The position numbers and the translations under genes are program-made. Below are positions 1 through 9,840 of a stretch of DNA of 64,000 nt, piece after piece. Under the pieces are notes generated by a model. It had not been told where the DNA came from, searched no databases, and saw only the letters and a program-made list of their open reading frames with translations. Where the stretch lies: NCBI GenBank assembly GCA_038373885.1, contig JAWZYV010000771.1:806001-870000 (forward strand). The letters are read 5' to 3'. The stretch is from Cheiracanthium punctorium. Its lineage: Eukaryota > Arthropoda > Arachnida > Araneae > Cheiracanthiidae. How positions within the stretch are numbered: position 1 is the first letter of the stretch; the number at the start of each line of letters is the position of its first letter.

Positions 1-1685
1 CTGTAAACACTGATGAAGGCGAACAACCTGTCCAGCGGGTTTGTGTAGTTTCTTACTTCCTCAGTGAGAGACTTGATAAAACTGAGGACTTGTTCCAGGT
101 CTATGACTTCTGAGAGCTCTCTAGTGGCTTGGAGAGTCTCTTTCAGCGCAGCAAGGCTACCAAGGGACGTGCCGGGCTGCATGGTTTGTGCATTCGGGAT
201 GTTGTGCGTAGAGGCAGCAGATCCAGAGTCCTTGTTATGTTTCCTGGGTTTAACCTTCTTTTTGGTACGGTTCTTACCAGCCTTGGGCTTGTTGATGACT
301 AGCTGCTGGAGAGTCTTGTCAGTAGCAGACTTTTTCAGAGTCATAGTATTGTCATCGACGCTGGTCGACGGGATATTAGCGTCCGTCTGATCGTCTTCTT
401 CAGGCTCAAGGTCTTCCGCGTCAGGCGGAAGGGTATTGAGAATGGTGTTCTTGTTTTTGCCAGGGCCTACCAGGGTCCAGGCATTCTTGGTTGGTTTAGC
501 GGCGGTGTTACTTGCAGTTTTTCTATACCTGGGAACGACAGGTTTGGGCGTCGGGAGGCTGGTGATGTCCGCGGCCGACTTGTTCCTATTGAGTGGGTTG
601 CGGGGGCAACCACGGTATTTCGCGACATGTGGTCCTCCACAGTTGGCACATAGGACCGGTTCTTGTCCCTTGGTGGGGCAGGCAGCGAAGGTGTGCGGGC
701 CGGCACACTTAAGGCACCTCGGCGATAGGGAGCAGGCCAGCGATGAGTGTCCAAAGGCTTGACAGTTATAGCACTGTTTTACCTTTGGAGCCCGGTAATT
801 TTCAACTTTGATGGACAGGTAACCGTACCTGTCGATCTCGTAGATGTTATCGAAACTTGACGTGTTTTGGAGGCTGACCAAGACCGCAGAGAAAGGTTTT
901 TTGTTGTCTCTGTATCTCATGAAGCTGAGGTGTAGGGGCGTGAGGCCTCTTTCCTCCAGGAAGTGACTGATCTCATCCAGCGGGGTGGAGGGGGGAATGC
1001 CCTTAATCACGACCTTCTTAGGTCTTTGATTCCTCGGATCGAAGGTTTGGTAGCCAATAAAATGTTCGGTGAGGTAGGCTTGTACCTCCCTGAATTTCTC
1101 TGACCCACGGAATTGGACCAGGTAAGTGTTGCCATTATACTTGCAATCAACTTGTGTCCCAGTAATCTTGGCTATTTTGTCACAATGTTCCTTGTAGAAG
1201 TTTCCAGGGAATTCACAGAAGAAGCGGTGCTTCTCATTATCCTTGGTAGCGGGTGGGGTGACAACAGTAGGGCTGTCTGTCATCTCCACCTGGTTCTCCT
1301 CTTGATCACCGGTGTCTTGGCTGGTGGACGGGGGAGGGGACGCCATGTGTGGAAGCTTGGAGGCTTGTGTTGTGTCTAAGTCCTCGGGAGATTTTCTTTT
1401 GCACAATCCGAGCGCACTGGGTCTTTCCAAGACTCCGTAGTGGGTGAGAATGGCGTTCGCTCTAGCATGTTTCTTTATATAGTAAGCTATGTATAACTTG
1501 GTTTTGAGGAGAGCAATGAGGTCGAGCTGTTCGATCAATTCAGTCACAGTCTTTAGCTCGTGGTCAGGAATGACGGTTTCCGAGCAGGCTCGCTCGGAGT
1601 CGATCCACTCCAGGAAGTCTACATAGCATCTGTAGTACTGAATGTCCTCGGGAAACTTATCCTTGAAGTAGTTCGCGAACTTCAT
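1..1685 (-). CDS. Jockey-like LINE ORF1 (gag-like nucleic-acid-binding protein), C-terminus beyond window
   Basis: The minus strand is open without a stop from an ATG at 1685 to base 1, about 561 codons, and runs off the window. An in-frame TAA at 1706-1704 makes this the first possible start. Near residues 217-304 there is a segment like the PRE_C2HC domain of Jockey-type ORF1 proteins. It is followed by three zinc knuckles: CYNCQAFGHSSLAC from residue 305 (CX2CX4HX4C), CLKCAGPHTFAAC (CX2CX3HX4C) and CANCGGPHVAKYRGC (CX2CX3HX6C). The tail is rich in Lys, Thr, Pro and acidic residues. In this family ORF1 binds the element RNA in a ribonucleoprotein, and ORF2 (endonuclease plus reverse transcriptase) follows downstream, here off the left edge. 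GC content is much higher than the surrounding DNA, as in the ORF2 copy at 31401-33655, so the two may belong to one family. The lack of any disabling change suggests a young copy. The family call is secure; activity is unknown. Confidence 0.88.
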   Translation of the reverse strand, partial: MKFANYFKDKFPEDIQYYRCYVDFLEWIDSERACSETVIPDHELKTVTELIEQLDLIALLKTKLYIAYYIKKHARANAILTHYGVLERPSALGLCKRKSPEDLDTTQASKLPHMASPPPSTSQDTGDQEENQVEMTDSPTVVTPPATKDNEKHRFFCEFPGNFYKEHCDKIAKITGTQVDCKYNGNTYLVQFRGSEKFREVQAYLTEHFIGYQTFDPRNQRPKKVVIKGIPPSTPLDEISHFLEERGLTPLHLSFMRYRDNKKPFSAVLVSLQNTSSFDNIYEIDRYGYLSIKVENYRAPKVKQCYNCQAFGHSSLACSLSPRCLKCAGPHTFAACPTKGQEPVLCANCGGPHVAKYRGCPRNPLNRNKSAADITSLPTPKPVVPRYRKTASNTAAKPTKNAWTLVGPGKNKNTILNTLPPDAEDLEPEEDDQTDANIPSTSVDDNTMTLKKSATDKTLQQLVINKPKAGKNRTKKKVKPRKHNKDSGSAASTHNIPNAQTMQPGTSLGSLAALKETLQATRELSEVIDLEQVLSFIKSLTEEVRNYTNPLDRLFAFISVY

Positions 1686-1861
1686 GTCGACGGTCCAGCA
1701 AAATTATCTGGATCAGAGAGCAATCAGTCCAGGCAACAGGAAAAGTCTGTGGAATTCCACGAATTTTGGTCTGTCGGCACGTGGCAGGCGCAGCACAGGA
1801 TCGGCAGGCGAGCACGTGGGTGGTTTTCCGAGCGAACACGCGGGTGATACGGAAGCGTCGA
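1..1861 (-). mobile_element. Jockey-like non-LTR retrotransposon, 5' part
   Basis: This contains ORF1 plus about 176 bp of GC-richer sequence upstream of its start codon (1686-1861) that reads as a 5' untranslated leader. At about 1861-1862 the sequence changes abruptly to AT-rich coding remnant of a hAT transposase, so the LINE appears to have inserted there. The 5' edge is inferred from this change, because the 3' end and its target duplication lie outside the window. Confidence 0.75.
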
Positions 1862-2463
1862 TTATTGTGTCAATTTCACTCTATAAAAATGACTTTCGTT
1901 TAAAACACGTTTGCATCCACCTATTATTTTTCCGGTTTCAGCCAATTTATCAATATTTTGTGGCGGTGGATTCCACACAAAATGTTCAATCATAGCATCT
2001 GCGACCGTATTCCATGTGGCTGGGTCACAATTAAAAAAACTGCCGCTACAGCATGGTTCGATTTCTGCCACTTCTGTATTTGAGTCTTTCACCTCCTCAC
2101 AATTGAAAATACTGCTACTGGAACAAGGTTCAATTTCAGTCACATTTTCTGTAGCGTTCGAATCTTTTACAAAGTCTTTCACCGCTTCAAATTGAAAATA
2201 CTGCTACTGGAACAAGATTCAATTTCAGTCACATTTTCTGTAGCGTTCGAATCTTTTATAGAGTCTTTCACCTCCTGACAATTACTAAAACCGATGTTAA
2301 CATCAGTATCATTACAATCTGCCTCTTCAGAACACTCCAAAACTGATAATACGTCTGGCTTTACCGTATATTTTAGAATACTGTCTTTCGACTTTTTTGA
2401 CTCAATATTCTTAGTTTTTCTCAGTTTTCTTTTCTCAGCTCCAGACATATACTTTCGATTCAT
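1862..2463 (-). pseudogene. hAT (ZMYM1-like) transposase N-terminal fragment, frameshifted
   Basis: Read on the minus strand from an ATG at 2463, the product begins MNRKYMSGAEKRKLRKTK. This resembles the basic N-terminus of ZMYM1-like hAT transposases. It then passes through low-complexity acidic and Ser-rich repeats to a block starting DPATWN and ending SHFYRVKLTQ, which sits where these proteins have a conserved DPxxW segment before the TTF-type zinc finger. A frameshift at about 2180-2190 splits it into two frames. The sequence then stops at the edge of the LINE at 1861, so the zinc finger and catalytic domain are gone. The family call rests on remembered similarity and is moderately confident. 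It is not functional. Confidence 0.55.
2101..2279 (-). repeat. two tandem ~89-91 bp coding repeats plus a diverged third
   Basis: Two near-identical units begin at 2101 and 2190 (period 89 bp), each encoding KDSNATENVTEIE followed by a Ser run. A more diverged unit lies at about 2030-2100. Aligning the unit junctions (2087-2104 against 2177-2193) shows a 2 bp deletion, which explains the frameshift in the host pseudogene. Confidence 0.75.
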
Positions 2464-2705
2464 GACGAATCTGAATATAAATCACATTAAAAATATAAAA
2501 AAAATTCCTTTCAAAAAAGTAAAAAACACGATGAAAACCTTAGAATCAGCAATCATCACTTCGAAGCTATAAAAAACATGTGAACAGAGCAGCGCGCTGT
2601 AGTTGTTTTGTTGCCACAAAAATAAGAAAATCGGTTAGTTGATCATGGAGTTTTTCAAACATAAGGAAAGTTGTGGATAGAGCAAGTGGCAGTTGACGTG
2701 CCTAG

Positions 2706-3095
2706 TAGAGATGAGACGGGCTCAGCCCGAGCCCGAAAGCCCGAGCCCGACTCGGGCTCGGGCTCTGTAATTCACGATTGCGTTCGGGCTCGGGCTCGTG
2801 AAAAATTTCTCCTTTGTTGAACGTACTCCTTGAAACGAATTTTAAAAAGTGATTTATGGGATAAATAGACGCACTTATTTCAAAAAATAGCGGCACGGGG
2901 GACTAGAAGGTGTGTGAAGCTCCAAAATTTATTGTATCCTATTAATGAAGTAGTTCATTTTATTTGTCTTTAGCTGGCATTTCGGGTTCGGGCGGGCTCG
3001 GGCTCCAACTTTAATAATATTGCTCGGGCTCGGGCGGGCTCGGATTAAAAGTCTGCGGGCTCGGGCTTCAAAAAATGAGCCCGAACTCATCTCTA
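2706..3095. mobile_element. hAT MITE, family 1, with perfect 8 bp target duplication
   Basis: A 390 bp noncoding element. The left end starts TAGAGATGAGACGGGCTC and the right end, read inward, starts TAGAGATGAGTTCGGGCTC. It is flanked by perfect 8 bp duplications GTGCCTAG at 2698-2705 and 3096-3103, the target size of the hAT superfamily. The interior is dominated by repeated CCCGAG/CTCGGG near both ends. A second, older copy lies at 37693-38075. Confidence 0.9.
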
Positions 3096-3351
3096 GTGCC
3101 TAGTAACCAGGGGGTAACCCCCTTCGCCTTCTGTGTGACAAGCAATGAGTTCCTGTGATATAATTTCATGGGAGAAACGGTTTTCAACACCAAAAACCGA
3201 TATTAGTTTTTGGGTGACTAAACGATCAATGAATGATTCTAATAATTTGAAATCATTATGCAAACCATTTATCTTCCAGCGGTATTATTTAATGTTTTAC
3301 TGGTTATGTTATGCTTATGCTATGCTTCGTTGGTCGAAATGCCCCATAATT

Positions 3352-3565
3352 GGTGACCACACATCCTCGATTTTCGAGGACAGTCCCCAATTTTTGTGCT
3401 TTTTTGCGACGTGTCCCCAAATTGTAAAGAAGCATTTGAGGACAATTTTTAATTATTACATTGTTTTTTAATTAGATTACTGTTAATTATTTCATTAATT
3501 ATAAAATGTCCCCAAATCTGAGACAGAATTGTCCTCAATTCTACGTTCAAAGTATGGTCGCCTTA
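3352..3565. mobile_element. candidate small nonautonomous DNA transposon
   Basis: The left end starts GGTGACCACAC and the right end, read inward, starts TAAGGCGACCATAC, sharing a GGYGACCAYAC core. The 9 bp CCCATAATT occurs on both sides, at 3343-3351 and 3566-3574. The interior carries inverted TGTCCCCAAA and GAGGACA blocks. The extra TAA on the right side leaves the exact ends and the superfamily unclear. Confidence 0.5.
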
Positions 3566-3574
3566 CCCATAATT

Positions 3575-3880
3575 AGCCACATCGATTTAAATATTGGCAA
3601 ATAAACGTCTGAATTACATATCAGATTTCTTTTTATCATTGCTCATTTTTAATGTTAATGTTAAGTCTAAATAAGATAGAAATTAACCGAGACATGACAT
3701 AAATTCATACAAATGTACTGATACTGTCCTTTAAGTGACATCACATAGTAACTACCCTCTGTATTCTCATATAATCCCAAAATAACTCAAAAGTGGTCTT
3801 TAAAAAATAGCTCTTGTAGTGCAGTAGCTTTAAAAAACAATGGTTAATCACATTTCTACAGCAGATATTAGTGTCATTTC
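3575..3880. other. unassigned AT-rich stretch
   Basis: No coding potential, tandem repeat or inverted repeat was recognised here. It separates the candidate MITE on the left from the hAT remnant on the right. Confidence 0.5.
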
Positions 3881-3884
3881 TTGA

Positions 3885-4968
3885 TTTGGGGGCCCCCCTT
3901 AAGTGGGGGTCCCGGGGCAGCTGCCCCGCCTGCCCCTGCCGTAGTCAGGCTCTGAGGATGTTATCCGAAACTGTAGAAAAGGTAAAAAATTACAGGAAAA
4001 AGGGATATGATCAGGTGAAAATTGCAGAAAATCTTGAAATCAGCATAGAATTCCGAACAGAAACTGAAGTTAGAGCCAGATGAAAAAAAAACGTCAATTT
4101 GACGAAAAAGCTGTCGACGAACCTTTAACAGAGGATAGTAAATTTAAAGTAAACTTTTTAAACTATATTCTGGACATTACATATGATTCTCTAAATGAAC
4201 GATTCACGCTTCTGGAAACCCATAACAAAAATTTTCAGTTTTTATATGATATTTTAAAACTCAGAGATATTAATGCGAGTGCTCTAGAAGAAGAATTACG
4301 TGATGTATCTAGAATGCTGCCATGTTTAATGAAACCTTTAGATGTTTTAAAATATTTGTGCAAAAATAATTTAATTTCTCTTTGCACAAACATTTTAAAA
4401 CATCTATGAGTGCTATGACAGCATCCAAATACTGTCATAGTACTGAGAACTTTGTTAACACTCCCAATGTCACAGTGTCAGTAGCTAATGCGGGAAAGAA
4501 GTTTTTCTAAATTAAAATTAATCAAAAATTATCTAAGAAGTTCAATAAGCCAAACAAAATTAAGAAACCTGTCATTAATTTCTATTGAGTCAACATTGGC
4601 TGCTACTCTAGACTACACATCCCTAATCCACGAATTTGCTAAAGTTAGAAGAGTAAAATTGTAATAGCTTGTTGTTAATGTTAGTAAAATAAATATAGCA
4701 TTTGTACATTTTGTGTAGTTTTGCTTTTAAATCATAATCAGCATTTATTTTAAGGAAGAAACATTTAAGGGGTGCTGTGGCGTTCAGATTTCCTTTAACG
4801 GGGAATGAGATTAATTGTAATCCTTTCGTTAAAAATGAAAAATTAATGGATTTCATGTTAATTTTTTTCGGGGGGGGAGGTGAATCTCTTACCCCCCCCC
4901 CCTTTATATTGAAGAGGCGGCATTTTGAAGACTTGCATCATACTGAGAAAATCTACCGCACGGCCCTG
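3885..4968 (+). mobile_element. decayed hAT element remnant
   Basis: The left part (3885-3957) is a GC-rich block with GGGGCAGCTGCCCC and CAGGCTCTG, of the kind found next to hAT termini. The middle holds the C-terminal part of a hAT transposase. The right part ends at 4968 in CGGCCCTG, which read inward is CAGGGCCGTGCGG, a hAT-like terminus. No target duplication was found, so the left end is probably lost or rearranged. Confidence 0.5.
3960..4664 (+). pseudogene. hAT (ZMYM1-like) transposase C-terminal half with dimerisation domain
   Basis: Several frames together read as the C-terminal half of a ZMYM1-like hAT transposase. A helical segment begins LSETVEKVKNYRKKGYDQ. A linker contains KKKRQFDEKAVDEP, after an in-frame TGA at 4081. 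Next comes a segment with FTLLETHNKNFQFLYDI. After a region with stops and frameshifts (4407-4490), the hAT C-terminal dimerisation motif RERSFSKLKLIKNYLRSS starts at 4491 and runs to a natural TAA at 4662-4664. The RERSFSKLK block is diagnostic of hAT transposases. The stops and frame changes make this nonfunctional. The N-terminal zinc finger and first catalytic residues are absent. The fragment at 1862-2463 is of the same broad family but in opposite orientation, so the two are not simply halves of one copy. Confidence 0.85.
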
Positions 4969-4969
4969 A

Positions 4970-5078
4970 TGTCTTAACTTCCGATCGTCAAACGGCAGGG
5001 TTAACATAGAGGTTTCCCTCATAAAATCGCCATATATAATCGCGCCAAAAAAAGACGACTAATACTAAAGCTGTACCG
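4970..5078 (+). repeat. repeat A terminal module (T), left copy
   Basis: It begins TGTCTTAACTTCCGATCG and ends ACTAATACTAAAGCTGTACC. The same module lies inverted at 21469-21583, and its end (GGACTAATACTAAAGC) recurs at about 22680. The hAT element at 5079-9060 is inserted exactly at its inner edge. It contains GCGCCAAAAA (5042-5051), which resembles an E2F-type site on the other strand. Confidence 0.75.
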
Positions 5079-5572
5079 CAGAGGCGGATCTACGGGGGGG
5101 CTATAGGGGCTATAGCCCCCCCCCATTGAAACTGAACTTACACTAGATAGAATAGGGTTTTGATGCTTAGTTAAAAACTGCGTGTCAAAAATCGGTTATT
5201 TTGAAATTTTAATTTACTTTTTTGATTTACTACTTTGATTTTTAGACTTGACCTCAATCATGATTGAGGTTAAGTCTAAACCATTGCAATGGTTTTTAAG
5301 CCTTTCGTTCCCAGGCGGCAGGTTTTTTTCAAAACCGGAGTCCCAGGGAATCGCCCAAAATTTAGTCTCTCCCTTGAAACATGTCGGTTTCTTTTAAGGA
5401 TGATCAGTAACCAAGTTGTTCTCGCCTTTACCATACATACGTGAATAGCAAAGTATAGCTCATAGCTCAGAATGGGCTATGGCAAGTTGGTTAATGGCAA
5501 GTGCAAAGAACAATGTTTCAGCGATGATGTCCATTCACCCCCTGTAATGTCATAAAAAGGGGGCTAACAATA

Positions 5573-7102
5573 TACACTCACTTCCAAAAGTTAAGCACGG
5601 AGAGGAAAATGTTAGTTTACGTAAGCCAATCTGGATTTAAAAAGCTGTAATTTGCTGTGAAGGTAGAAGGGGAATATGCAAATATGTCAAATAACAGCTA
5701 ATCACGGTTTCGCCCAGAAAAAAAATGAACAGGCAGTCGTATAAGAAACCGGTATTGTGAAGAGTTGCATGTAAGTGCTGATGAAAGGTGTTAACATCAT
5801 TCGTACGATTTGTTTTCAAGTTAGACGTGTTTATATGCCTTCAATAACAGGAATGGAAGATACTGAAAGGATTCAAAGGTCGGACGCCTAGAAGCAGGAC
5901 AGTCTATCACACATGTTGCTCTTTTCTTCGGCGTTCATCATTCCGTCATTTCACGATTATGGAAACAATTCCAAACCAGCCTAACAGGTGTCCGAAAACC
6001 TGTAGCCGGTGGTCGAAGGGTTACGACTCCCCCGGCAGATCAAATACTGCTGTTGTGGCCAAGCGGAATCGAAGATCGACCTCCACATGTGAAGCATCTA
6101 TTGTTGAAGAGGCCATTCGTAAGGCGATATCTGCCACTACTGTTCGTTGAAGGCTGCACATGAATGATATGTACACCCGGGTACCACCAGTTTGGTTTCT
6201 TTTTTCCGTCCAGTTTAGAGGTGCGCGATTAAAACTGTTCCGCCAACATGTGAATTGGACTGTGTCTGATTGGGGCAACATTATCTTCACAGATGAGTCC
6301 AGATTTGCCCTAAATCCCGATGATAAGCGTGTAAGAGTCTGGAAGGAACAAGGCATATGCAATCACCCCGGGAACATCATCGAACATCATACATTCCGCG
6401 ATGGAAGCATCTTGGTCTGGGCAAGGATTTCATTGGGATATCGAACCCACCTGCACATCTACATGCGAAATTCTGTAACGGCTGTACCTTATCGAGGGAC
6501 GTCCTAGACCCCATTGTGAAACTGTGCGCTACAGCAGTTGTCCTTCTTTTGTTTTAATAGCCGATAATGCCCGTCCCCTTAGAGCTGCCATCGTTGACGA
6601 CTTTCTGGAGAGTGGGGGGATTGCGCGTACTCAGTGGCTGTCTTACTTGCCGAACATTAATTTAACTGAAAATCTTTGGGATGCCTTAGGCCGTGTTGTA
6701 TATAGGTAGACGTTTTACACTTTCAGTCACTCTCAAAGATTTAGAAACTGCCCTACAGGAGGAATGACAAAAACTGGAGTCTGCGGTGGTTGATCACCTC
6801 GTAACAAGCATTATCAGGCGCTGTACGCTTTATGAAGGTGTGGGGATTATCAAATACCCTATTAATATCGGTTTTGTTGTTTCTTTTGCATTTTAACATC
6901 GTTTTGTTAATGATTTAAATGTTACGAAATTTTATAATTTATGAAAATTCAATATATCTTTTATCTCCATATGTAATTATTTGTTTTGTTCCATGAATAA
7001 GTATAGAACCACTTACTTGCAGCACTTCGCGCCAATCGAAACAGTACTTGTCCACTTTTTTATATTTTACCGCTCTGTGCTTAACTTTTGGAAGTTAATG
7101 TA
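5573..7102 (+). mobile_element. Tc1-like (DD34E) element nested in the hAT element
   Basis: The left inverted repeat reads TACACTCACTTCCAAAAG and continues TTAAGCAC. The right one, read inward, is TACATTAACTTCCAAAAG and continues TTAAGCAC. A TA dinucleotide flanks each side (5571-5572, 7103-7104), the target of the Tc1/mariner superfamily. Length is 1530 bp. It encodes a decayed transposase on the + strand. Confidence 0.9.
5876..6840 (+). pseudogene. Tc1-like transposase, DD34E, frameshifted
   Basis: This would bind the element ends and cut and paste it into TA sites. The N-terminal helix-turn-helix survives as GRLEAGQSITHVALFFGVHH followed by KPVAGGRRVTTPP. After a frame change, AKRNRRST and a short linker follow. 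The catalytic core keeps IIFTDESRF (first Asp at about 6292) and, in another frame, ADNARP (second Asp at about 6563) and NLTENLWDALG (Glu at about 6668). The last two are separated by 34 residues, the DD34E spacing of Tc1. Stops and at least three frame changes (about 6045, 6150 and 6500) inactivate it. All three catalytic residues remain identifiable, so decay is moderate. Confidence 0.88.
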
Positions 7103-7104
7103 TA

Positions 7105-8219
7105 ATTCACTGTTAAACATAAACAGTCTTTGCGCGCGCCGTGTGCGGCGCGCATCTCGGATTCTGTACTGATGTGTAACTGATGTGGGATACCTTATGA
7201 TAAATGTACATAGTGTGGGAATCGGGGAGTGTAACCAAGCGCCCGATACCGGTCGTAGTCATTCTTCGCTTATGTGGCGTCACAGTCATCAACCGGTTTC
7301 AGTCATCCTCACCATATTCGATGCCAAGCCAAGAAAACATAAATAAATATTGGCAACACTTCTCTAATAATCGGAATAACCCACCTCGCTAGCAGGGTCA
7401 TTCTGGTTGCGCTCTGGTCATGCTGAGTAGACAACCGCTGCATGACCGCGAAACGTTTTAGAACGTTATTTTTAGAGCTTCGCACAACGCCCCGCCTTTT
7501 CGAACGCTCTGGTTATGCACCGGGTAACCGGTGCACAACCGGTGAATTATCGAACGCGCCCATAGACATCAACTGCCTAGGAATCCCAAGTGGCTATGTC
7601 CTGTACCATTGTAAAAGGTTCGTTTGTTCCGCCGCGCCGTTTGGATTTTCAGGGGTATCAAGAAAGAATACTATTGAGGCCACTGTCCCCATCGAGCGGT
7701 TCCCACTAACCGCTACCAATAGGGGGCCAATTTAACGGCCAATTCTCACTTGAAAGAAATAAATTTTCCCACCGCAGAGAAAGGGGGAGATACTCTGGTA
7801 TTAAACTAACAAAAGGTAATTGGGGGCCGTGAATAATATTGTGGTTTCACACCTCCCCCATCTGTTGTTCGGTGGAGGACAGTCCACTGACGCTCGGCGT
7901 AAAGCGCGTCCGAATATCCCCATTCAAATACATTGCAACGGCGGGAACCGCTCTATGTGAACAGTGGCCTTTACTATGGCTAATTTTCCTTATCTGGTTT
8001 TCAGACATTTCCTGTTTATACAAAAGTACACCCGATGTGAATGTTTAGGAACGGTGGAAGAATTTCTTGGAAGTACTGTAGTCCTTTCTAAGCAGGGTTC
8101 AGAATCTTAACCCATTGAAATTGCTTTCGCGGCTTGGTCGTTTTTTTCGGGCGAAGCGCTAGTGTGATTCATTTGTTCTCTATTCAACCCCGTCCAAATT
8201 TAATTTAAGTGCAAATATT
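7105..8219. other. interior of hAT element, no recognised coding region
   Basis: Higher GC than its surroundings, with short open frames on both strands. None was recognisable as a protein family. It contains palindromic GCGCGCCGTGTGCGGCGCGC (7133-7152) and ACCGGGTAACCGGTGCACAACCGGT (7519-7543), rich in ACCGGT-type motifs. Confidence 0.4.
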
Positions 8220-8416
8220 ATGGCCTCAAGAAAGCGATCATTGAATGATATTATAGATGATTTTTTATGAAAATTCCGAAAAATGATAATTTGGTTAGTG
8301 AGAATGAAACCGCAAATCATCAGGAAGAAATCATAAATGCACAGCTCCAGAACAAGCAATTTCAAGAGGAACAGCTCTCACAAAATATACATGTATCACT
8401 ATCAGGCAGTTTGTAA
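8220..8416 (+). pseudogene. possible hAT transposase N-terminal fragment
   Basis: A short frame starts MASRKRSLNDIIDDFL. After a one-base slip near 8265 it continues FMKIPKNDNLVSENETANHQ and then QLQNKQFQEEQLSQ, ending in a stop at about 8414-8416. The basic start and Gln/Asn-rich linker fit a transposase N-terminus inside this hAT element, but no diagnostic motif is present. Confidence 0.3.
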
Positions 8417-9060
8417 AGGGGTGCATAATTAGAAGGAATACAATAATATCACTATGGAAGAAAAGGGTATGATTTAAATGAATTGTTTCAGACATTGTTT
8501 TTTCGAAGAAGTGTAAGTCCTAGCAGGATCAAGTATTTTATTTTATTGGAAATTCGCAAACCTTTCTCGACATTCGATAACGTAATACTATATGTAGGCA
8601 GAAAAATAAAATTACAGGCGACATGTAAAAAATCGTGCAAAATGTCGTCAAGCTTGGATAACCAGGGCCTCGTTCAGAAATTTTATAAGGCCGGGCGAAA
8701 ATCTTTCCAGCCCCTTTCGTAAAGCTCAAAAGTTTCGAAAAAACAGGAGGGATGGAAGGATTTTTTTTTTTTTTTTTTGTAAAACTGCTGTTTAGAATTA
8801 ACATTTCTGAAATATAAATCATTCTAGAATTGTGTATTCAAAATTTAGTCTAGTTAAAAAAATTATTTTAATTACAGATCTATAAATGAAATTCGTAACA
8901 CATTCTGAAAAATTCACGGACGCACTTTAGCTGAACACGGGCACAGGGACGACGCCCCGTCCGGCCCCCTCTCTTAGGGTCTGTGGATAACTGTACTCAA
9001 ATTATTGAATACTCAGTAAGTTAGCCCCCCCCCCTTTACCCAATCCTAGATCCGCCACTG

Positions 9061-9118
9061 CTGTACCGTGTTGTTTTACAACGTTTTCATCACTTCAGCT
9101 TACTCTTGGATTGGGAAG
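9061..9118 (+). repeat. repeat A fragment resuming after the hAT insertion
   Basis: The sequence after the target duplication (GTGTTGTTTTACAACGTTTT and onward to GGATTGGGAAGGGG) is a diverged match to repeat A at 18815-18877 and, inverted, at about 45340-45400. It confirms that the hAT element landed inside a repeat A copy. Confidence 0.65.
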
Positions 9119-9840
9119 GGGACAGGGCCGGACTGGGAGAGAGGGGCCCGCCCGTCTCAAGAGAAGGGGGAGGGCCAGGTTATTGTGCAACCGATAAATA
9201 ATAGGATGTGTTAACTTTCGGTTATGGGGAAGGTATGGTGTCATTTATTATTAATTAATTATGATTGATAATTAATGCATTAATAAAATATTGATCTATT
9301 AATTAATATGCGTCATTCATATTAATTAAGCCCTTGTTCATTCGGGAATCTTCACTCCAGAAATTTTGAGAACTACATTTAAAATGAAGTGTTTTGAAAC
9401 CTTCTGGGGCGCAATTCCAGCTGCAAAAAGTTTTTTATGTTTCAAACTTCATTCAAGTGCTATCAGCATAGCCCTTTTTTTTTCTTTCTTTTTTCTGTTT
9501 GGGGGCACGCCCTCAGCAGGGAGGGCCCGTCGAGGGCGGGGCCCCACCCGTCTGCAGACCGTCGGACACGCTGCTAACTAACGCCCCTCCGGAGAAAAAA
9601 GAAAGTAATATGAAAGATCCTATTTTACTTCCATAAAATGTATGTGAATCTTCCAACTAACTGTCTCCCCCTACAAAAGTGCATTAATTTGTCAATGGGA
9701 TGGGCTGCCATGTATGAGGTCCAAAGAGGAACGTTTAGTATTTTAAATAAAAGATGGTGTTGCTTTCCAATAACGATCTCTAGTGATTACTGTCTTTGTT
9801 TTTTGAAGATAACTGATTTTTAGAAACGCTTTTTCATGTT
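9119..9840. other. mosaic of repeat fragments
   Basis: It begins with CAGGGCCGGACTGGG, a hAT-like terminus without a visible partner. It contains a very AT-rich block (9240-9330). At 9609-9700 it holds a segment matching part of the hAT-b family (GATCCTATTTTACTTCCATA), also present at 25795 and 49360. No gene is supported. Confidence 0.45.

Larger units (their letters stand above)
5079..9060. mobile_element. hAT element, 4.0 kb, with perfect 8 bp target duplication and a nested Tc1
   Basis: The left terminus is CAGAGGCGGATCTA. The right terminus ends TAGATCCGCCACTG, which read inward is CAGTGGCGGATCTA. Perfect 8 bp duplications CTGTACCG flank it at 5071-5078 and 9061-9068. Just inside the termini are long G and C runs (5094-5124, 9023-9034). 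Without the nested Tc1 element it is about 2.45 kb, too short and too degenerate for a full transposase. The only coding trace seen is a possible N-terminal fragment at 8220-8416. It interrupts repeat A, whose sequence resumes at 9061. Confidence 0.9.

Noticed and set aside
1862..4664. A single hAT gene split by the MITE
   Set aside because: The N-terminal fragment is on the minus strand and the C-terminal fragment on the plus strand, with separate decay, so they are not one copy.
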